Positions 15,958 to 23,243 of a stretch of DNA of 64,000 bases are shown one piece after another (positions within the stretch are counted from its first letter, which is position 1; the number at the start of each line of letters is the position of its first letter). The notes beneath the pieces are model-generated. The model had not been told where the DNA came from. It did not search any database and saw only the letters and a list, made by a program, of their open reading frames with translations. A program made the position numbers and the translations under genes. The DNA lies in assembly GCF_001509405.1 (NCBI RefSeq), contig NZ_CP011502.1, positions 3,100,001 through 3,164,000 on the forward strand, in the 5' to 3' direction. Source of the stretch: Aeromicrobium erythreum (GTDB taxonomy: Bacteria; Actinomycetota; Actinomycetes; Propionibacteriales; Nocardioidaceae).

Positions 15958-16487
15958 GCGGCGCTCGACCCGAGCACGACCTGCAGGACGATCGGCAGGC
16001 CCACGACGAACAGCGCTGCCGCCGTCGCCCGCCACGTCTGCACCCCGAGCGCGTGCAGCCGGGCGACCACCACGACGGCAGCGGCCAGGACGAACGGGTC
16101 CCCGAACCGGATGAGGGCTGCGGCCTGCTCGCCGCCGACCGCGAGGGCGACGCCGCCGAGCAGGACGTTGCGGATGGCCAGGGGGACAGCCGCCCACAGC
16201 ATCACCTCGACGGCGCGGCCGAGGGTGAGCTCGACGTCGAGCAGCCCGAGCGCCACCTGGAGCATCGCCGCCGAGAGCAGCAGCGCCAGGAGCACGACCA
16301 CGGGCAGCGAGAGCAGCACCAGGACGCCCAGCGAGACCACGACGCCGCGCGGGTGTTCGCCCGGCACCGCGTCCAGCGACGCACCGCCGCGCCGCGTCCC
16401 CGCCTCCAGCGCCACGCACGCGACGAGGACGTACGCCGCGAGCACCTGGGCCCCGACGAGGAGCGCGGGGCGGCGCCTGCGGGTCAT
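15954..16487 (-). CDS. multi-spanning membrane protein of the bacteriocin cluster
   Basis: A 177-residue protein with about five hydrophobic segments (for example LLVGAQVLAAYVLVACVAL, VVVLLALLLSAAMLQVALGL, FVVGLPIVLQVVLGSS). The segment LWAAVPLAIRNVLLGGVALA resembles Yip1-like membrane proteins. It starts at ATG 16487, overlapping the stop of the 76-residue gene, and its own stop overlaps the next start, so it is tightly coupled to the bacteriocin genes. Circular bacteriocin loci often carry extra membrane proteins that act with the ABC ATPase in self-protection; that is the inferred role here. Confidence 0.65.
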   Translation of the reverse strand: MTRRRRPALLVGAQVLAAYVLVACVALEAGTRRGGASLDAVPGEHPRGVVVSLGVLVLLSLPVVVLLALLLSAAMLQVALGLLDVELTLGRAVEVMLWAAVPLAIRNVLLGGVALAVGGEQAAALIRFGDPFVLAAAVVVVARLHALGVQTWRATAAALFVVGLPIVLQVVLGSSAA

Positions 16488-16714
16488 GCGGCGACGGCGA
16501 GCGCCAGCGTGACGACGCTGCCCAGCAGCGCCAGCACCGACGGCCAACGGCCGTGCGGCAGGAGGGCCAGCGCCGGGGCGGCACCGGCAAGCAGGACCGC
16601 GACGACCGCCCATGCCACACCGATGTCGCCGCGCCAGCCCAGCAGGAGGGCGGCGAGCGACAGCAGCACCGACAGGACGACCGGCAGGCCGTGGGCAGGG
16701 GCGTTCTCTTCCAT
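16484..16714 (-). CDS. small hydrophobic protein, candidate bacteriocin immunity protein
   Basis: A 76-residue protein from ATG 16714, preceded by a clean AAGGAG at the right spacing; an upstream in-frame ATG at 16735 would read through that ribosome-binding site and is less likely. It is nearly all membrane: GLPVVLSVLLSLAALLLGW, IGVAWAVVAVLLAGAAPALA and SVLALLGSVVTLALAVAA. Immunity proteins of circular bacteriocins are small, hydrophobic, basic and encoded after the SpoIIM-like gene, which fits the place and topology, though this one is only weakly basic. It overlaps the next gene by four bases. Confidence 0.6.
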   Translation of the reverse strand: MEENAPAHGLPVVLSVLLSLAALLLGWRGDIGVAWAVVAVLLAGAAPALALLPHGRWPSVLALLGSVVTLALAVAA

Positions 16715-16731
16715 GAGGATCTCCTTCTTCT

Positions 16732-17292
16732 TCATCGGGGACCGGCTGACAGGGATGCTTCGACCAGGGCGGCCAGGACCAGGAGCCCCACGGACGTCAC
16801 CCACCCCCGCAGGAGCGGGCCGAGGACCTCGGCCGCCCGGGTCGCACCGCGCTCTCGGCCACCGGCCGCGGACCAGAGCCGTCGGCTCTGCACCGTCGCC
16901 GTGGCGGCGCACAGCGCGAAGGCCGTGAGCTCGAGCGGCGCGTGCCAGAGGAGGCCGTGCAGGGTCGGGCCCGGCCCGTGCTCCTGCCAGGACTGACCCA
17001 CCTGGAACCCCACGATCCAGAAGCTCGGCAGCAGGTAGAGCACGGCGAGCAGTCCGACCGACAGCAGCGCCAGCACCCCCACGACCACCAGGACCACGAG
17101 GTTGTGCTGCAGGATCTCCTCGGCGTGCGCCGGTCGCCCGCGGCTCCGCTCGGCCTCAGCGGGGTGGGCGTGGCCCGCGACCGTCCCGGCCACGACGGCG
17201 ACGAGGACGACCACGAGGAACCCGGCGACCAGCCGCGTCGTCGTACCGGGTCGACGCGCCGCCCCTGGACGACGGGTCGCCGACACGCTCAC
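16732..17292 (-). CDS. SpoIIM/DUF95-family membrane protein, bacteriocin maturation or export
   Basis: A 186-residue integral membrane protein starting at GTG 17292, four bases overlapping the ABC gene stop. It has an N-terminal segment (TTRLVAGFLVVVLVAVVAGT), a central pair around VVVGVLALLSVGLLAVLYLL, and the family hallmark LLWHAPLELTAFALCAATA, where a conserved Glu sits after His. DUF95/stage II sporulation M-like proteins are constant members of circular bacteriocin loci (the C gene), required with the B and D proteins for maturation and secretion. Its position directly after the ATPase gene supports the same role. Confidence 0.78.
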   Translation of the reverse strand: MSVSATRRPGAARRPGTTTRLVAGFLVVVLVAVVAGTVAGHAHPAEAERSRGRPAHAEEILQHNLVVLVVVGVLALLSVGLLAVLYLLPSFWIVGFQVGQSWQEHGPGPTLHGLLWHAPLELTAFALCAATATVQSRRLWSAAGGRERGATRAAEVLGPLLRGWVTSVGLLVLAALVEASLSAGPR

Positions 17293-17927
17293 GTCGGTAC
17301 CTCCTGACCGCTGTCGAGCTGCAGCGTCGAGGTGACGAGCCCGTCCAGGTGCGACGCCTGGTGGGCCGCGACGACCGCGACGCCACGGCGGGCCACGAGT
17401 GCGGTGACCTGCTCGCGGAGCGCGGCGACTCCGGCCTGGTCGAGACCGTTGAACGGCTCGTCGAGCAGCCAGACGTCGGAGCCCGACGTCCGCAGCATGC
17501 CGATGGCCAGGCGCTGCCGCTGGCCGAGCGACAGGCGCTCGGCGAGGGAGTCGGCCACGTGCTCGAGCGCGAGGTCGGCCGGGGTGGGCGCGTCGTCGAC
17601 CTGGAGCCCGCGCTCGAGCGCGAACCGCTCGGTCATCAGCAGGTGCTCGTGCACCGAGAGGTAGGGGAAGAGCTGCGCTGGGCTCGCGAGCAGGGGCGGG
17701 TGGTCACCGGGCTGCACGGTGTCGCTCTCCACGCGCACGACGCCGGAGTCGGCGGGCAGCAGTCCCGCGAGCACGGACAGCAGGGTCGTCTTGCCGGCTC
17801 CGTTGCCCCCTGCGACGCGGACGCACGAACCCGCGCCGACCTCGAAGGACAGGCCCCGCAGCACGGGCTCAGCGCCGTAGGAGACCACGAGGTCCTCCAC
17901 CGCGACCCGTGGGAGTCGAGGCGTCAC
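17289..17927 (-). CDS. ABC transporter ATP-binding protein of the bacteriocin cluster
   Basis: A 212-residue ATPase from GTG 17927 (VTPRLPRVAVEDLVVSYG). Walker A is AGGNGAGKTT (about 39-48), the signature is LSLGQRQRLAIG and Walker B is VWLLDEPFNGLD, all intact; the H-loop is VVAAHQASHL. It has no membrane domain of its own and must work with the multi-spanning neighbours. The equivalent D gene of AS-48, circularin and amylocyclicin loci powers export or self-protection. It overlaps both neighbours by four bases, so the B, D and C genes here are translationally coupled. Confidence 0.88.
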   Translation of the reverse strand: MTPRLPRVAVEDLVVSYGAEPVLRGLSFEVGAGSCVRVAGGNGAGKTTLLSVLAGLLPADSGVVRVESDTVQPGDHPPLLASPAQLFPYLSVHEHLLMTERFALERGLQVDDAPTPADLALEHVADSLAERLSLGQRQRLAIGMLRTSGSDVWLLDEPFNGLDQAGVAALREQVTALVARRGVAVVAAHQASHLDGLVTSTLQLDSGQEVPT

Positions 17928-19588
17928 CGGGTGCTCCGTCCGAGGGCGACGGCGGCGGACGGGGCGACGGCCAGCCCGCCGAGGACGAGCAGGGCGGCGG
18001 CCGCGAGCGGCAGGACCGTGCCGTCGCCCGTCGGGCCGGCCGTGGTGGGGGCCAGGCGGTGGCCGACGGCGGCCAGGCAGAAGGCGACCATCCAGAGGAC
18101 CCCGGTGGTCGCGAACCGCTGGGCCTGCGCTGCCGGGTGCATGCCGATCTCGTCGACGCTCGTCCAGTCCCACCGTGGGTGCCGGGCGGTCGTGCCGACG
18201 ATCGCGATCGTGCTCACGACGACCACCAGCGCGCCCGCGGCCCCGACCAGGACCACCTGCGGTCCGGGCAGGGACGTCGCGACCGTCGCCACCACCAGGA
18301 CGGACGCGACGACGACCGCCAGGGTGCGGGCGTGCCGGGCCGCGCGCAGGCGGACGAGATGCCGCACGTGTCGTCTCGACCCGAGCAGCCACGTCGTCGC
18401 TGCCCCGTCGGCGTCGACGCTGTCGACGCGGCGCAGCCCGTCGCCGACGAGCTCCCCCACGAGCAGCAGACCGAACATCAGTGCGACGAGGCGCCCCGTG
18501 GACGAGCTGACGAGTCCGCTCGAGACCAGACCCACGGCCCCGCCGACGAGGGCGGAGGAGACGGCGACGAGGCCATCGGCGCCGCTGCGACGTCCGGCTC
18601 GCGTGCGACGGACGAACACACGCTCCTTGGTGCCGACGGCGTCGTCCTCCCAGGCGCTCGGCGCGAGCCGCTCCCCGGGGGCGGGGCCGTCGGCACCCGA
18701 CTGCCGGGCGAGTCGACGCAGCGTCCGCTCGAGCCCGGTGGACCTGGCCACCCGCGCGAGGAGCACCAGCGACGTCCCGATCGCCGCCGCGGCGCCCGCG
18801 GCCAGCAGCAGCGCACCGAGCCCGGTGACGTGGACGTCGCGCAGGGCCTGCGGTGGGCCCGACGCATCCGTCGCCCGCGCCAGCCTGCCGACCACGTACG
18901 CGCCGCCGCCTGCCACTCCCGCGGCGCCGACCGCACGGACGAGCACGTCGGCGTGGTATCCCACCGACACGGCCAGGTGGGCGCCGGCACCGAGGCGCAG
19001 CAGCGAGCCGACGCAGGCGAGCACGCCGACCGCGGCCCCGAGGAGGAGCACCGCCGGCGCCAGGAGCACGGCGACGACCGGGCCCCACTGCGCCGCCAGC
19101 ACCACGACCAGCGCCGGCCCGAGCGACACGAGCAGGACGCCGAGCAGGCTCGCCAGCCGCGCCATGCCGTCGGCGACCGCCAGGGACACCGCGGACGGCC
19201 CGGACCACGGCCCCTCCCGGTGGTAGGCGCTGCGCACGAGCCCGACCGTCCTCGTCCGTGGGAAGGCACCTGCTGCGAGCGGCGCCACCGCCAGGACCGC
19301 CACGCAGACGAGGGCTGCTACGACCCGGGTGCCGTCGCCGAGGGCAACGACGATCGCACCGCACGTCGCGGAGCAGGCGAGCGACCACGTCACGGCGGCC
19401 GCCAGGAGCCGACGGTCGGTCGGGGTGAGGGGGTGGCGGCCGAGCTCGGCGGCGACCCGGTTGCGCCGCGACCGCAGGAGCCACGGCACGACGACGAGGC
19501 ACCGGCGCAGCACCGCGAGGGACGACCGGCGACCCTGCGCCCCGAGGTCGGAGCACAGGGTCGCCCCGGTGGCGGGGACGGGAGGCAC
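17924..19588 (-). CDS. large multi-spanning membrane protein, circular bacteriocin B-type
   Basis: A 554-residue protein. The start chosen is GTG 19588, which follows the precursor stop by 11 bases and has GGAGGA just upstream. It opens with a soluble, basic stretch (LAVLRRCLVVVPWLLRSRRN) and then carries about ten to twelve hydrophobic segments spread over the whole length. No ATPase or protease motif is visible. Circular bacteriocin loci always include a membrane protein of about 500-600 residues next to the precursor (As-48B, CclB, AcnB); it is thought to take part in leader cleavage or head-to-tail ligation. Assignment rests on size, topology and position, as sequence similarity could not be tested. 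Confidence 0.68.
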   Translation of the reverse strand: MPPVPATGATLCSDLGAQGRRSSLAVLRRCLVVVPWLLRSRRNRVAAELGRHPLTPTDRRLLAAAVTWSLACSATCGAIVVALGDGTRVVAALVCVAVLAVAPLAAGAFPRTRTVGLVRSAYHREGPWSGPSAVSLAVADGMARLASLLGVLLVSLGPALVVVLAAQWGPVVAVLLAPAVLLLGAAVGVLACVGSLLRLGAGAHLAVSVGYHADVLVRAVGAAGVAGGGAYVVGRLARATDASGPPQALRDVHVTGLGALLLAAGAAAAIGTSLVLLARVARSTGLERTLRRLARQSGADGPAPGERLAPSAWEDDAVGTKERVFVRRTRAGRRSGADGLVAVSSALVGGAVGLVSSGLVSSSTGRLVALMFGLLLVGELVGDGLRRVDSVDADGAATTWLLGSRRHVRHLVRLRAARHARTLAVVVASVLVVATVATSLPGPQVVLVGAAGALVVVVSTIAIVGTTARHPRWDWTSVDEIGMHPAAQAQRFATTGVLWMVAFCLAAVGHRLAPTTAGPTGDGTVLPLAAAALLVLGGLAVAPSAAVALGRSTR

Positions 19589-19599
19589 CGGGCGTCCTC

Positions 19600-19890
19600 C
19601 TACCAGGCCGCCGCGTACTTCGTGCCGTACTTCGCGGCCATCTTCTTGGCGACCGCGACGAGCCCCGCGCCCCAGCCTCCGGTCAGGGCCGCCAGGAGCA
19701 CCGTCACGTACCACGAGGTGGCCGCGTTGATCAGCTTGGTCGCCGCGACGGTCGAGATGCCGAGCTGCGTGGCGAGGTCGGGGGCTGCACCGGAGTGCAC
19801 CAGGGCGAGCTGGGCCACGAGCGCCAGGGCGCTCAGGACCAGACCACCCAGCGCCACCCTGGCGAGGGTCTGCTGCTGCGTCGTCGTCAT
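19600..19890 (-). CDS. circular bacteriocin precursor, amylocyclicin-like
   Basis: A 96-residue prepeptide from ATG 19890 with AAAGGAG 6-7 bases upstream. Residues 1-38 are a long hydrophobic leader (ALGGLVLSALALVAQLALVH then SGAAPD). The likely core is Leu39-Trp96, 58 residues: it begins LATQLGISTVAATK and ends KMAAKYGTKYAAAW. From memory, amylocyclicin of Bacillus velezensis begins LASTLGISTAAAK and ends KKYGKKYAAAW, a striking match at both ends. The core has five Lys and no Asp or Glu, is otherwise Ala/Leu/Val/Gly-rich, and has no Cys, as expected for saposin-like circular bacteriocins that permeabilise membranes. Predicted bond: Leu39 N to Trp96 C. B, D, C and small membrane genes follow in one operon. 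Confidence 0.87.
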   Translation of the reverse strand: MTTTQQQTLARVALGGLVLSALALVAQLALVHSGAAPDLATQLGISTVAATKLINAATSWYVTVLLAALTGGWGAGLVAVAKKMAAKYGTKYAAAW

Positions 19891-19966
19891 GCTGTTCTCC
19901 TTTCACGGGCGCGGGCGCGCCGCCAGGACCTCAGGTCATCGCGCCGCCCGGCTCCCGCTCAAGGTG

Positions 19967-19985
19967 TCTTCACGATCGGTGAAGA
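19967..19985. promoter_or_regulatory. inverted repeat upstream of the bacteriocin operon
   Basis: TCTTCAC (19967-19973), GATCG, then GTGAAGA (19979-19985): a perfect 7-bp inverted repeat 77 bases upstream of the bacteriocin ATG and about 108 bases upstream of the divergent P450. TTGTCA on the minus strand (19996-19991) could be a -35 box just before it. No regulator gene is adjacent. Confidence 0.5.
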
Positions 19986-20092
19986 CGTGGTGACAACAGG
20001 CACTCACGTCTGCTAGTCGAGGGCCCGCGTCGGACGACCTGCGCGTCCTCGAGACGTTCCGTGCAGCGTCGACGCGCTGTACCGTGCGAGAG

Positions 20093-21403
20093 ATGAGCCA
20101 GAGCTACGACGTGCCACCGGGGCCGCGCGGCAACCCGCTGCTGATGACCATGCGGTTCATGCGCAAGCGGGGACCGTTGATCCGCGACGCGCACGCGCGC
20201 TACGGCGACACGTTCAGCGTGCAGATCCTGCCCGGACCGCGCACCATCGTCGTCCACGCCGACCCGGCCGACGTGAAGGAGATCTTCGCGGCCGACCCGT
20301 CGCAGCTCCATGCTGGCGAGGGCAACGCGATCCTGCGTCCGGTCATGGGCGACCACTCGCTGCTGCTCACCGACGACGCGGAGCACCAGCGCGGCCGCAA
20401 GCTGCTCATGCCGGCGTTCACGGGTCCGGCGATGCGCAGCTACCGGCCGCTGGTGGAGGGTCTGGCGAAGGAGTCGGTGCAGGGCTGGCACGACGGTCAG
20501 CGGCTCGTGACGCTCGACGCGATGAACGCGCTGACGCTGGAGGTCATCCTGCAGGTCGTCTTCGGCGTCACCGACGAGGAGCGGCTGGAGGTGCTGCGCC
20601 CGAAGGTCACACGCATCGTCGACATCGACGCCGGCATCCTGCTGTCGTGGATCTTCCCGCGGCTGCGGAAGGTGCCGCCATGGCGCGGGTTCTTCACGAA
20701 CCTGCGCGAGGTCGACGCGCTGCTGTACGCGGAGATCGCCGAGCGGCGGGCCGAGCACGCCCGCGACGGGCTGGAGGGTCGCGACGACGTGCTGTCGCGG
20801 CTGCTGCGCGCCGGGGGCGGCGACGACGAGGAGCCGTTGTCGGACCAGGAGCTGCGCGACCAGCTCGTCACGCTGCTGCTGGCCGGGCACGAGACGACCG
20901 CGTCGGCGCTGTCGTGGACGCTGCACGAGCTCGGCCGGCACCCTGACCTGTTGACGCGCGCCACCACGGCTGCCGACCAGGGCGACGAGGTGTTCCTCGG
21001 GGCGTGCCTCAAGGAGGCCATGCGGCTGCACCCGATCATCGACTTCGTGGCGCGGTCGTTGCAGAGCGACCAGGTGGTCGCGGGACGTCGCCTGCCGCGC
21101 GGCACGACCGTGGCGCCGTCGATCATGCTGTCGCACAGCCGCGAGGCGTCGTTCGCCGACGCGCACCTGTTCCGGCCCGACCGGTTCCTCGACGGCGAGG
21201 TGTCGGCGGGCACGTGGATCCCGTTCGGCGGGGGCGTGCGGCGCTGCATCGGCGCGGCCTTCTCGCTGATGGAGGGCACGGTCGTCCTGCGCGAGGTGCT
21301 GCAGCGCTTCGCGGTGCACACCGAGCAGCCCACCGGTCCGCGCCTGCGCAACATCACGAACGTCCCCGACGACAAGGCCCCCGTGATCCTGCGTGCCCGC
21401 TGA
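20093..21403 (+). CDS. cytochrome P450
   Basis: A 436-residue soluble P450; ATG 20093 is preferred over GTG 20084. The I-helix motif AGHETTAS (264-271), the ExxR of the K-helix (KEAMRLHP), and the heme-ligand loop FGGGVRRCIGAAFS with Cys385 are all intact. The N terminus (DVPPGPRGNPLLMTMRFMRK) has the proline-rich hinge of the CYP110/CYP120-like class but no membrane anchor. It would need ferredoxin and reductase partners, which are not in the window. It is divergent from the bacteriocin operon, with no evidence that they are linked in function. A perfect hairpin overlaps its stop. Confidence 0.92.
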   Translation: MSQSYDVPPGPRGNPLLMTMRFMRKRGPLIRDAHARYGDTFSVQILPGPRTIVVHADPADVKEIFAADPSQLHAGEGNAILRPVMGDHSLLLTDDAEHQRGRKLLMPAFTGPAMRSYRPLVEGLAKESVQGWHDGQRLVTLDAMNALTLEVILQVVFGVTDEERLEVLRPKVTRIVDIDAGILLSWIFPRLRKVPPWRGFFTNLREVDALLYAEIAERRAEHARDGLEGRDDVLSRLLRAGGGDDEEPLSDQELRDQLVTLLLAGHETTASALSWTLHELGRHPDLLTRATTAADQGDEVFLGACLKEAMRLHPIIDFVARSLQSDQVVAGRRLPRGTTVAPSIMLSHSREASFADAHLFRPDRFLDGEVSAGTWIPFGGGVRRCIGAAFSLMEGTVVLREVLQRFAVHTEQPTGPRLRNITNVPDDKAPVILRAR

Positions 21404-21427
21404 TTCCCATGAGGTCATGGGAATCAG
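21400..21427 (+). terminator. perfect 13-bp-arm hairpin at the P450 stop
   Basis: CTGATTCCCATGA (21400-21412), GG, and its exact reverse complement (21415-21427). The stop codon lies inside the left arm. It may be a terminator; GATTCCCAT recurs at 21483, so a protein site is also possible. Confidence 0.5.
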
Positions 21428-21532
21428 CAGCCCACCATGGTTCTCCCCCACTCACCTGCGGACGCTTCCCAGGGTGGGCGAGGGATTCCCATGGTGAGTG
21501 CCGGGGCCCGGCAGCGGACACCCCACCGATCT

Positions 21533-21554
21533 TGACTAAGCGCTTGCTTAGTCA
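21533..21554. promoter_or_regulatory. TetR-type operator upstream of quinone oxidoreductase gene
   Basis: Left arm TGACTAAGC (21533-21541), GCTT, right arm GCTTAGTCA (21546-21554): a perfect 9-bp inverted repeat 25 bases before the ATG. The CTAAGC/GCTTAG arms are typical of actinobacterial TetR-family sites. No regulator gene is adjacent. Confidence 0.7.
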
Positions 21555-21579
21555 CGGGTGGCGGCCCTAGGGTCGGGCC

Positions 21580-22539
21580 ATGCGTGCCGTGCAGATCACG
21601 ACGCTCGACGGGCCCTCGGCCGTCGAGGTCACCGAGCTCCCCGACCCGACGCCCGCGGAGGGCCAGGTGCTCGTACGGGTACGGGCCGCCGGCGTCTCCT
21701 TCCCGGAGGTGCTGCAGACCCGCGGGCTGTACCAGCTCAAGCCCGAGCTGCCGTTCGTCCCCGGCTCGGAGGTCGCGGGCGAGGTCGTGTCGGCGCCGGA
21801 GGGCTCGGGCTTCGCGCCGGGCGACCGCGTGGCCGGGTTCTGCATGCTCGGCGGGTTCGCGGAGTACGCCGTCACCCAGCCCGACATGACGTTCCCGCTG
21901 CCGGACTCCGTCTCCTTCGAGCAGGGCGCCTCGGTGCCGCTGAACTACCTCACCGCCTACTTCGCGCTCGTCGAGCGCGGCCGGCTCGCCGAGGGTGAGC
22001 GCGTGCTCGTCCACGGCGCGGCTGGCGGTGTCGGCACTGCGTCGATCCAGGTCGCCAAGGCCTTCGGCGCGGGTCAGGTCGTCGCCGTCACGTCGACCGC
22101 CGAGAAGGGTGCCGTCGCGATCGACGCGGGCGCCGACGAGTTCGTGCTCGCCGACGGCTTCCTCGACGCGGTCAAGGAATCGGGCAAGGTCGACCTCGTC
22201 GTCGACCCCGTCGGCGGCGACCGGTTCACCGACTCGCTGCGCAGCCTGCGCGAGGACGGCCGCCTGCTGGTCGTCGGCTTCACCGCGGGCGACATCCCCG
22301 AGGTCAAGGTGAACCGCCTGCTGCTCAACAACCTCAGCGTCGTCGGCGTCGGCTGGGGTGCCTACGCGCTCGCCCGACCCGGGCACGTGGCACAGGAGTG
22401 GGCCGCGATCGCCCCGCACCTCGCCTCGGGTGCGCTGACGCCGCCGATCGGCGCCACGTTCGGCCTCGACGACGCCGCGCAGGCGCTCGCCGAGATCGAC
22501 GAGCGTCGCGCGACCGGCAAGGTCCTGCTCGTCCCGTGA
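21580..22539 (+). CDS. zinc-free NADPH:quinone oxidoreductase (MDR family)
   Basis: A 319-residue medium-chain reductase. The N-terminal GroES-like domain includes GVSFPEVLQTRGLYQLKPEL and PGSEVAGEVV; the Rossmann domain has VHGAAGGVGTASIQVAKAFG with the AAGGVG NADPH loop. There are no zinc-binding Cys/His, which places it in the quinone oxidoreductase/enoyl-reductase branch. It may reduce quinones or enoyl compounds; the substrate is unknown. A perfect TetR-type operator precedes it. Its stop overlaps the GTG of the next gene, so the two are coupled. Confidence 0.9.
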   Translation: MRAVQITTLDGPSAVEVTELPDPTPAEGQVLVRVRAAGVSFPEVLQTRGLYQLKPELPFVPGSEVAGEVVSAPEGSGFAPGDRVAGFCMLGGFAEYAVTQPDMTFPLPDSVSFEQGASVPLNYLTAYFALVERGRLAEGERVLVHGAAGGVGTASIQVAKAFGAGQVVAVTSTAEKGAVAIDAGADEFVLADGFLDAVKESGKVDLVVDPVGGDRFTDSLRSLREDGRLLVVGFTAGDIPEVKVNRLLLNNLSVVGVGWGAYALARPGHVAQEWAAIAPHLASGALTPPIGATFGLDDAAQALAEIDERRATGKVLLVP

Positions 22540-23141
22540 CCCCCACCGTGCGGCGGCGCTGGTTCGCGCTCCTCACCCCGGCGCAGACCACCGGCGTCGT
22601 GCTCGAGGGGCTCGACGTCGTCGGCGGTCCGGTCGTACCCGTCGAGCAGGCGACGTACGCCGACGCCGACGCGGCGCGGGCGGCGTTCGACCACCCGGAT
22701 CCGGCCCCGTCGGCGGGTCGCTTTGTCGACTTTCTCGTGCTCCCGGAGCTTCCGGGCGTCGAGGTCGTCGACGGCGTGCTCCGCGAGACGCGGGCGCCGT
22801 CGGGGGCCGAGCTGTGGCGCCTCGAGGCCGACGGTCGACGTCGCGTCATCTCCTTCTACGACACCCCCGCCTACGGCTGGCGCAACGGTCGCGGCCCGGT
22901 GCGCCCGGCGCCCCACGTCGGCCTCCGCGCCCGGTACGGGCGACCCGGCGAGGGGACCACCGACTACGTGGCCGCGTTCGAGGACGGGGTGGACGGTGTG
23001 CACCTCGTCGCGGTGGCCGCCCCCGGCGAGGACCCGCCCGAGGGGTTCACGTGGACGAAGGTCGGCGTCTCCCGCCGCACCGTCCCCCTCGCCGACGTCG
23101 AGCTGTACGACGCGGCCACCGGCCACCCCTTCACCCCCTGA
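22536..23141 (+). CDS. hypothetical protein coupled to the quinone oxidoreductase
   Basis: A 201-residue soluble protein starting at GTG 22536 inside the previous stop. I do not recognise the family. It has no signal peptide or membrane segment, is rich in Pro, Val and Asp, and has a possible beta-rich core (FVDFLVLPELPGVEVVDGVL; ELWRLEADGRRRVISFYDTP). One stretch (AYGWRNGRGPVRPAPHVGLR) is unusually rich in Arg, Gly and Pro. Two palindromes with a GTGGGGCCCCAC core follow the stop at once. Four-base coupling suggests it works with the reductase. Confidence 0.7.
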   Translation: MTPTVRRRWFALLTPAQTTGVVLEGLDVVGGPVVPVEQATYADADAARAAFDHPDPAPSAGRFVDFLVLPELPGVEVVDGVLRETRAPSGAELWRLEADGRRRVISFYDTPAYGWRNGRGPVRPAPHVGLRARYGRPGEGTTDYVAAFEDGVDGVHLVAVAAPGEDPPEGFTWTKVGVSRRTVPLADVELYDAATGHPFTP

Positions 23142-23143
23142 CC

Positions 23144-23232
23144 GTTTGCGTGGGGCCCCACGCAAACACGCTCCCCCCACCGCAAACATGCGTCGCTATC
23201 GCAGGTTTACGTGGGGCCCCACGTAAACCTGC
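23144..23232. repeat. pair of GTGGGGCCCCAC-core palindromes (locus 1)
   Basis: Two perfect palindromes: 23144-23167 (24 bases, left arm GTTTGCGTGGGG) and 23201-23232 (32 bases, left arm GCAGGTTTACGTGGGG). The spacer contains CCCCACCGCAAACATGCG. The same arrangement, with the spacer reverse-complemented, is at 53787-53880. It sits between convergent genes, 2 bases after one stop and 12 before the other, so it may also end both transcripts. Confidence 0.85.
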
Positions 23233-23243
23233 GCGGCGCGGGG

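Noticed and set aside
16715-16735. Upstream start (MKKKEIL) for the 76-residue bacteriocin-cluster protein
   Set aside because: Those codons contain the AAGGAG ribosome-binding site for the ATG at 16714, so they are more likely leader than protein.
17924-19906. Single 660-residue frame starting upstream of the bacteriocin gene
   Set aside because: The first 106 codons are the shadow of the bacteriocin precursor in another frame; GTG 19588 with GGAGGA right before it is the better start.
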